Assembly: GCF_026151205.1 (NCBI RefSeq)
Contig: NC_087073.1
Span: 14,713,837 to 14,777,836, forward strand
Reading direction: 5' to 3'
DNA length: 64,000 bases
Origin: Bolinopsis microptera
Lineage: Eukaryota > Ctenophora > Tentaculata > Lobata > Bolinopsidae
This document shows, piece after piece, positions 62,701-64,000 of the stretch. The stretch's first letter is position 1, and each line of letters starts with the position of its first letter. Position numbers and translations under genes: made by a program. The notes beneath the pieces were generated by a model, which did not search any database, was not told where the DNA came from, and was given only the letters and a program-made list of their open reading frames with translations.

Positions 62701-63873
62701 TCACTGGACGATATGTCAGAGAGAGCAGAAGATCTGTTACTTTCTGGGACACCTGACGGTTGAGAAACACGTCAGATTGTGTGTGTTGAGAAACACGTCA
62801 AATAGTACTAAAAGTAAGAGTTCGTTAAGTAACCAAAATTTATTTAACCTGATGACGATTAAAAAGAAACAATTTAACTTTAAAGCTAGTGAAGAGTATT
62901 AAAATGTACAACCTGCTAGTGAAAGACAACAAACGAAGCACGAGATAACTATGTTAGTATCAAAGTCCACAGTTCAATCTGTATCACATATGTAACTGAA
63001 CACTAAAATATCAATGTATAACTATGCGCTAAGCGGAAAAAGTGTTGAAAACAAAGACAAGATAAAATAAGCGCAGTGATTGAAGCTGCCAGGGATAGCA
63101 GAACAAAACAACGCCTAGTGACAACACGTAACTGGCCTAACTTACTAAGTCGATTATCTGTTGAGATGTTGGAGACCGTAGCTAGAGGGTTGGCCCTGTG
63201 GTCAGTGGGTGTGAGTACTGGGTGTTTCCGTAATACCTGGCTCTTCCCATCCGCTCCGGCTGAACTCCTGTTTCTTGTCTCTGGTGTTTCTGTTGTGCTG
63301 TTTCCGTTGATTTTAGGGGGAGCTGTGACTGAGATCTTTTTGGGTTTTTGGGATACTGGCGGGCTTGCTTGTCCCTGGCCTGAGTGAGTTGGTACACAAT
63401 TCAATATCGACCGGAGAAAGACAAGAAAGCGCGAATTAAACATATCACAGATAACAAATGGGACAAATATTTCACATTTTGTGTCACACGGCTCAAAATT
63501 TATCAAATTTCAGTACACATACATGTCGGTGAAATGTTATACGCCTGCAGCGACCAGCGACTCAAGTTCAATTTTTGCATACTACACTTACTCTCGAACA
63601 TCATCCTGATGTTTTTGAATTTGGAGCCAGTTCCATCACCGTCAGATATGTCTGCCATGGCTGAGAGTTTGGGTTTCGGCTTGAGTTTTGGGCGTTGGTT
63701 TGAGGTGTACTTTTTGAATATTTCTTGTTTCGTTTGTGATTTAAACTCGAGCTTCTGTCTTAAAGCTGAAACTTTGTGGCTGAATTGTTCGTATGACTTC
63801 TCAGTAACAACTTTTCTTTTTTCAATTGGTGCGTCAGAGGTTTTGTCACCACTTTCACTTTCGGTCTCAATAC
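21906..63873 (-). CDS. FGD-type RhoGEF: DH, PH, FYVE, PH (5' end outside the window)
   Basis: This is a guanine exchange factor of the FGD family, which activates Cdc42-class GTPases at PI3P membranes. Nineteen exons, high to low: 63592-63873, 63146-63379, 62663-62752, 62024-62126, 61800-61893, 61165-61283, 60717-60873, 59906-59982, 58783-58906, 58469-58624, 56894-56977, 56486-56568, 26459-26553, 26187-26296, 24110-24238, 23297-23413, 23049-23129, 22817-22912 and 21906-22007 (TGA). All junctions have GT/AG and agreeing phase, and the sum leaves 776 residues. Residues 1-235 are polar and disordered. DH is about 238-430 ([24 protein letters not shown]). PH1 is about 455-552 ([17 protein letters not shown]). 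FYVE is about 572-640 ([25 protein letters not shown]). PH2 is about 684-775 ([26 protein letters not shown]). The domain order is diagnostic; the FGD subtype is not assignable by eye. Confidence 0.93.
22044..22202. mobile_element. MITE with three internal hairpins, in the last FGD intron
   Basis: The ends TTACATCACTGCTTATAATG and its inverse are about 29 bp long with few mismatches. Between them lie three consecutive hairpins: 22076-22100 (TTTTCACAAC stem), 22102-22137 (TTTTATCCAAC stem) and 22139-22172 (GTTATATCCC stem). There is no coding capacity. Confidence 0.75.
22345..22537. mobile_element. MITE with 27 bp inverted ends, in the last FGD intron
   Basis: GTCGCTGAGATGTTGCTAAT at the left is matched by its inverse at the right over about 27 bp with no mismatch seen. 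The interior is about 140 bp and non-coding. The target duplication is not clear. Confidence 0.65.
24736..25701 (+). CDS. Beta-1,3-galactosyltransferase-like enzyme (GT31)
   Basis: A type II Golgi membrane enzyme of 321 residues in one exon. It has a short cytoplasmic tail, a transmembrane anchor at about residues 15-33, a stem, and a family GT31 catalytic domain from about 75. Visible hallmarks are RAAIRSTWA (91-99), FILGDT (121-126), the metal-binding triad in KTDDDIFVN (DDD 181-183), CSGGGYILS (224-232) and the EDAYTG acid motif (254-259), which corresponds to the ED-V-G motif. It should transfer galactose or GlcNAc in beta-1,3 linkage; the acceptor is unknown. It lies wholly within the FGD intron 24239-26186 on the opposite strand, between the two exons of the FYVE domain. 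AATAAA signals occur at 25829 and 25927. It appears intact. Confidence 0.93.
   Translation: MTIFGNSHSLAPWIYKLQLSLLIVTGIMVFLNLDKLTVITGGSLEYSNSEAPDERFKIIEYEKLLEEVDQKKEKYFMVVAIPTMPGYSAKRAAIRSTWANASRWANLKDTEEHFKRIKIMFILGDTQFETESEEFKKEMKEYNDMYIINGLAEGRIVLKYKVLWGLKRSLTFDYDYFVKTDDDIFVNLPLMIMSLMASSRDRLYTGSCMHVYGGWGNYPRWLYCSGGGYILSRDVVEEIQKLPERVHHAPFRPEDAYTGWLVHCLDEVNDFKVKVFTQGLLKVGSYKCGPFTHTWFYHHVMYSNMEKFFQKIDKNIYDLCP
27177..27184 (+). promoter_or_regulatory. TATA box of the two-exon gene
   Basis: TATAAATA lies 82 bp before the next upstream-most usable ATG at 27266, in a GC-richer context (GGCCTGG-TATAAATA-ACC). It has good form and distance for a pol II core promoter. Confidence 0.6.
27266..28062 (+). 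CDS. Uncharacterised two-exon gene nested in the FGD intron
   Basis: Exon 1 (27266-27526, 87 codons) ends at AAG/GTAAGT. Exon 2 (27658-28062) follows a CTTCAG acceptor in phase 0 and ends at TAG, giving 221 residues. The protein is basic and helical, with a tail of Ser/Glu clusters (about residues 185-210). The central part ([13 protein letters not shown], later [19 protein letters not shown] and [10 protein letters not shown]) faintly recalls a family of uncharacterised invertebrate proteins with a VW-A, LFDIA and D-FL pattern that often occur in many copies. I infer no function. The TATA box and clean intron argue for a real gene. The unspliced frame stops 25 codons into the intron. Confidence 0.7.
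28063..28793. other. Spacer between two nested genes
   Basis: No gene is seen. A 25 bp direct repeat (ACTTTACTTATTGTAAACAC) lies at 28253-28291. The region should hold the promoter of the BTB gene, but no clear core element is visible. Confidence 0.4.
28794..30455 (+). CDS. BTB/BACK-like protein with unusual C-terminal domain
   Basis: A single-exon protein of 553 residues. Residues about 20-110 resemble a divergent BTB/POZ domain ([20 protein letters not shown], then a [10 protein letters not shown] strand-helix step and [14 protein letters not shown]). About 115-230 looks like a helical BACK region. The middle (230-380) is helical. The C-terminal part (about 395-553) is rich in beta strands with conserved-looking Cys and Trp ([29 protein letters not shown]) and I cannot match it to a known fold. 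BTB/BACK proteins usually act as adaptors for Cullin-3 ubiquitin ligases, and the C-terminal domain would then be the substrate binder. That role is inference. The start ATG follows AAAGAACAAG, a fair context. The frame is intact. Confidence 0.75.
   Translation: MASLIRNIQVPMNFGLEYLGSPSHGNLKFILKDEFLLANSAIMSLNSPVIKKITIELFQTEILVEEFSKTAIECFLEASYSGALTNISKFNFQDLNKMVHVFEVKWLIERCFEYFQGLTDSVKEDNFDEQLFLFDQAMFVLEKLKKRQFIDVVIKKFTSLATCTQYFATNYLSDISSCSTKNLDVIMELTAIADQEHIIVEALVNNLEKNECTLGQSSRYMIEKLNYKVCSSVHEPVYQRMFKKFEELEDPSTEDFRLIMRAMQHYNKALKEMKDSISFAVLPNLFHGFQQLNDINDFEELTTFLTESPLVKNSYIFLDAIYIWLFEKAVQMNIPFVSISDDFVEKFADIMQSKGWKPVELEYIENKMGPYFGGLTDKIHHNTSLVTDNRVGLKVNCIPSTREYTPEELFARNHDIKFKFKQESITNCSKEGDCGFILRITAATEKLDDSFNIRLVVDQNLYPDDVHFHKESLMLAENIHFTFDVTFEGVTNSARPITWHGRPCRDGTQQFWCWGAERFYKKDEGTMPPTYPLKWASFHGSNKKIRPVVYKLG
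31047..32105 (-). CDS. Class A G protein-coupled receptor, copy 1
   Basis: An intronless receptor of 352 residues with seven hydrophobic segments. Visible class A landmarks are N45 in GVPAN (TM1), a D in TM2 (AVDTTT), C101 at the top of TM3 with C173/C175 in the second outer loop, CNLPFF (248-253, in place of CWLP) in TM6 and NPLLYY (299-304) in TM7. The DRY motif of TM3 is replaced by SRT (125-127), a form I know from large cnidarian receptor expansions. There is one N-glycosylation site near the N terminus. The ligand is unknown. It lies inside the 29.9 kb FGD intron on the same strand as the host gene and 3.9 kb from its near twin. Confidence 0.92.
   Translation of the reverse strand: MSEADNTTYRPHISITDLGKDYTPVWDYLIAALMITCTLFGVPANIVALKYFLSKKKRDLATSLYIGICAVDTTTCLAHIPVILVLVTGRYPQLFNFVALCAAWKFIFSFLQQFSMFLVTLMSVSRTLAIVRPFYLISRRTCIMAMNVYIIGLIVLDSVESGISDLYYDSDSCFCYLSAGDPNWRIVIEALWSTKVGLPAVISFISFVIMIVKMFHNKHLENGRAKDQGHLKRAAVTVSLFTGLFLLCNLPFFIIAALYAISLCFGYTYPEPFFTNDFMRLYSWVIAKVLFTVFNAALNPLLYYCRMKRFKMWISNKVSHDHVVVSMVNASLKAAMLSRINVPSGHICEERE
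32684..32987. mobile_element. PIF/Harbinger-like MITE
   Basis: The ends CCCCCCAGTTCCATAGCGGA and its exact inverse continue for about 45 bp (through ATTATTAGACGGAG). TTA flanks both sides (32681-32683 and 32988-32990), the 3 bp duplication typical of PIF/Harbinger. The interior of about 210 bp is rich in CTCCGG words. The frame at 32781-33014 is accidental. Confidence 0.75.
33218..34147. mobile_element. hAT-like element with poly-G ends
   Basis: The ends are 11 G and 10 C, then CAATGGCATAAA-type tandem repeats. An exact 8 bp duplication ATTTGACA (33210-33217 and 34148-34155) flanks it. The interior holds two copies of a module with GGGGAGGCCTGCCTTCCGAG (33640-33720 and 33880-33960), which is also present, inverted, in the element at 57055-58174. 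Confidence 0.8.
34386..36031. other. Gene-free stretch between the receptor copies
   Basis: A short GGACACGAGGGCGG-type minisatellite lies at about 34390-34480. No gene is supported; the small frame at 35527-35730 has no features. Confidence 0.4.
36032..37081 (-). CDS. Class A G protein-coupled receptor, copy 2
   Basis: 349 residues, intronless and almost identical to the receptor at 31047-32105 over residues 1-315. Differences are scattered single changes, most of them conservative, plus a two-residue deletion in the third inner loop (AKEG against AKDQG) and an unrelated last 20-25 residues after ISNKVS. The same SRT, CNLPFF and NPLLYY motifs are present. Homology ends about 20 bp upstream of the ATG, so the duplicated unit is little more than the coding exon. 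Both copies are open, so both may function; the divergent tail could change arrestin or kinase contact (inference). Confidence 0.92.
   Translation of the reverse strand: MSEADSTTYRPHISITDLGKDYTPVWDYLIAALMITCTLFGVPANIFALKYFLSKRKRDLATSLYIGICVVDTATCLAHIPVILVLVTGRYPQLFNVVALCAAWKLLFSFLQQFSMFLVTLMSVSRTLAIVMPFYRISKRTCIMAMNVYVTGLILIDSVESGISDLYYDSDSCFCYFSAEDPNWGIVIEALWSTKVGLPAVISFISFVIMTVKMFHNKHLENGRAKEGHLKRAAVTVSLFTGLFLLCNLPFFIITALYAISLCFGYTYPEPFFTNDFMRLYSWVIAKVLFTVFNAALNPLLYYCRMKRFKLWISNKVSDNVTSSKTSGDIIISSLKTVMFGRTISPDIP
37536..37795. repeat. Left arm of a 250 bp inverted repeat
   Basis: This segment includes ATGGTTAACTTTAGTCGAGG, CCTGCAGGAATTTGCGCATT and GAGACCTTGACTAAAGTTAA. It is nearly identical, inverted, to 40697-40945. 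It is itself a near palindrome. Confidence 0.8.
37788..38571. mobile_element. TIR element within the composite
   Basis: CAATATGAGAATATAAAAAG...GGAAGGTTTTC and its inverse GAAAACCTTCC...ATCATATTG lie at the two ends. The interior has four diverged repeats of about 70 bp (38080-38370) around GACGAGCTATGAAGTAATCA. No coding frame is visible. Confidence 0.55.
38741..40691. mobile_element. hAT-like element with poly-G ends and internal satellites
   Basis: The ends are poly-G followed by TGTCATGTCCGTCTATGTCC and the inverse, then poly-C. An exact 8 bp duplication AACAATGG (38733-38740 and 40692-40699) flanks it. The interior is almost all satellite: GGACATTGGCGGACTCGGAC units (38843-39003), a purine-only tract (39006-40370) and TGTCCGCCTA units (40520-40630). 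Confidence 0.8.
39006..40370. repeat. 1.36 kb purine-only (GAGGA/ACTGAGGAGGA) tract
   Basis: The plus strand is built of GAGGAGGACTGAGGAGGATGG-like words with very few pyrimidines other than the single CT of ACTGAGG. Long frames on either strand (for example the Ser/Pro-rich one at 39701-40378 minus) come from the repeat and are not genes. Confidence 0.9.
40697..40945. repeat. Right arm of the 250 bp inverted repeat
   Basis: Inverse of 37536-37795 with few differences; see that entry. Confidence 0.8.
41781..44540. other. Gene-free intronic stretch
   Basis: No gene, transposon end or RNA gene is recognised. A short frame at 43886-44134 opens with ATG but has no domain or splice support. Confidence 0.35.
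44552..44928. repeat. Hexanucleotide microsatellite (GACAGT/AACAGT)n
   Basis: About 63 copies of RACAGT, with A/G interruptions grouped in the first half and pure GACAGT in the second. Frames reading Val-Thr or Cys-His repeats are artefacts of it. Confidence 0.95.
45080..50500. other. Gene-poor intronic stretch
   Basis: The sequence is AT-rich. A partial family A MITE piece (GATTACGGAGGGGGATCTAA) occurs near 45950. A TTTCACTAAA repeat lies at 48480-48530. The only candidate gene is listed separately at 48549-49318. Confidence 0.35.
48549..49318 (+). CDS. Weak candidate two-exon small gene
   Basis: A frame of 63 codons (48549-48740) could be spliced at GA/GTAAGA (48735) to a CTTTCAG acceptor (49139), where the frame goes on to a TGA at 49316. 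The joined reading would have a charged first half and a hydrophobic segment (about 20 residues) in the second. It has no recognised domain and no promoter. The start codon is not certain. It may be chance. Confidence 0.2.
50540..51272 (+). repeat. 33/36 bp tandem repeat with an open frame of 12-residue units
   Basis: About 20 units of AGAAATTTAGTTACAGGTTC-TACAGAAGAAATAATT, most of 36 bp, some 33 bp. Every length change is a multiple of three, so one frame ([12 protein letters not shown]) stays open for over 740 bp, from about 50500 to a TGA at 51272. No ATG opens it. It could be an internal exon of an unknown gene or only an intronic minisatellite. Confidence 0.8.
51640..53225. repeat. Duplicated segment, copy 2, with different insertions
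   Basis: Related in order and orientation to 32560-34385 (see there). Between the matching pieces are hAT-like debris (51768-52205, with CAGGGGTGGAGC and GCAGCCCCC words and a 28 G run) and the telomere-repeat element at 52563-52834. Confidence 0.6.
52563..52834. mobile_element. Inverted GCGACAATTGACC repeats around a telomeric repeat
   Basis: GCGACAATTGACCCCCC (52563-52579) and its inverse (52818-52834) form the ends. CGACAATTGACC units are repeated three to four times inside each side. The centre (52617-52692) is degenerate (CCCTAA)n, the animal telomere repeat. TTAGGG-like words also occur at 52222-52262. Confidence 0.6.
53586..53643. repeat. Short 22 bp tandem repeat
   Basis: Three copies of GATATAGATCTCTTGCAC occur here. 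No other feature is seen between 53230 and 53767. Confidence 0.8.
53776..54681. mobile_element. hAT-like non-autonomous element 3
   Basis: The ends CAGTGGTCGACCGGGG and CCCCCGGTCGACCACTG are inverted. An exact 8 bp duplication GTGCAGAT (53768-53775 and 54682-54689) flanks it. Both ends are made of CCCCGGCC words. The middle carries a further inverted pair GTGAACCGAGCC / TTGGTTCAC (54254-54415), possibly an older insertion. It has no transposase. Confidence 0.9.
54690..56485. other. Gene-free end of the large intron
   Basis: Small repeats (GTTATTACCAACA three times near 54915-54955; TC run at 55265-55285) are the only structure seen. Confidence 0.4.
57055..58174. mobile_element. hAT-like element with amplified internal module, in an FGD intron
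   Basis: The ends CAGGGGTGTAGGAA and TTCCTACACCCCTG are perfect inverses. An exact 8 bp duplication ACTCAACT (57047-57054 and 58175-58182) flanks it. A module of about 270 bp (start near 57190, again near 57440, partly near 57690) contains GGAAGGCAGGCCTCCCCTTC and GTACGTATCGTGAATGACTC. The 219-residue frame through it (57229-57888) only reflects the repeats. The same module occurs at 33600-33960. Confidence 0.88.
60001..60066. repeat. AT/TA dinucleotide tract
   Basis: An (ATATATT)n-type palindromic simple repeat in the FGD intron upstream of exon 59906-59982. Confidence 0.9.
61399..61470. repeat. 12-14 bp tandem repeat GCGGAGTGTTT
   Basis: Six copies of TGCGGAGTGTTT with one- or two-base length changes lie in the FGD intron 61284-61799. 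Confidence 0.85.
62306..62668. repeat. 35 bp minisatellite carrying copies of an FGD splice donor
   Basis: About ten units of 35 bp (GAACTAACCTTGTGTATCAC + ACTCAGAAACTGTGT on the plus strand). On the transcribed minus strand each unit contains GAGTGTGATACACAAG/GTTAGT, the last 16 bases of exon 62663-62752 and its donor. The unit nearest the exon is the real donor; the others follow it inside the intron. The unit is not a multiple of three. Confidence 0.9.
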
Positions 63874-64000
63874 CTGAGATAAAATAGAAATAAAATAAAT
63901 GAATCCATTATGACTTGATAATGAATGGTTTAAATGAGTTTAAAAGCAGCATATCAATTCCACAACGCTGCTTGTTATTACTCCGCACAAATACTAAGCA

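Overview
The window is nuclear DNA from an animal: AT-rich, intron-rich and packed with DNA transposons. The receptor type (class A receptors with SRT in place of DRY), the tandem ShKT domains and the TTAGGG-type interstitial telomeric repeats fit a cnidarian, probably a medusozoan. That assignment is inference from gene style, not from a search.

Layout. 0-4.7 kb: the 5' exon of a secreted LamG/ZP-domain protein (minus), a Helitron helicase relic, a clean non-autonomous Helitron and a MITE. 4.7-9.9 kb: the complete chaperonin gene CCT2 (minus, 9 exons, 535 residues when read through the splice sites), with a small TATA-driven gene for a one-pass membrane protein nested on the other strand of intron 4, and a hAT-like insertion in intron 2. 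10-11.3 kb: a 1.36 kb near-perfect palindrome flanked by TTAA. 12.1-14.1 kb: a secreted protein of seven near-identical ShKT domains, split after its first domain by an 842 bp hAT-like element with an exact 8 bp target duplication. 14.4-21 kb: a LINE relic that itself received a second retroelement, then repeat-rich DNA including a three-level transposon nest.

21.9-63.9 kb is dominated by one gene on the minus strand: an FGD-family Rho guanine exchange factor (DH-PH-FYVE-PH). I could follow 19 exons with matching splice phases (776 residues); its 5' end lies beyond the right edge. One intron of about 29.9 kb, in the middle of the first PH domain, holds four further protein genes: an uncharacterised two-exon gene and a BTB protein (plus), and two nearly identical rhodopsin-like receptors (minus). 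It also holds about 20 kb of nested transposons, satellites, a 1.36 kb purine-only tract and a telomere-repeat element. A second intron, inside the FYVE domain, holds an intact beta-1,3-galactosyltransferase gene on the opposite strand.

Recurrent themes are: genes inside introns; several families of non-autonomous elements with 8 bp duplications and either GTCGACC-core or poly-G termini; and a 35 bp minisatellite in the FGD-like gene that repeats the 5' splice site of its neighbouring exon about ten times. Exon calls rest on reading frames, GT/AG sites and family resemblance recalled from knowledge; nothing was aligned by computer.
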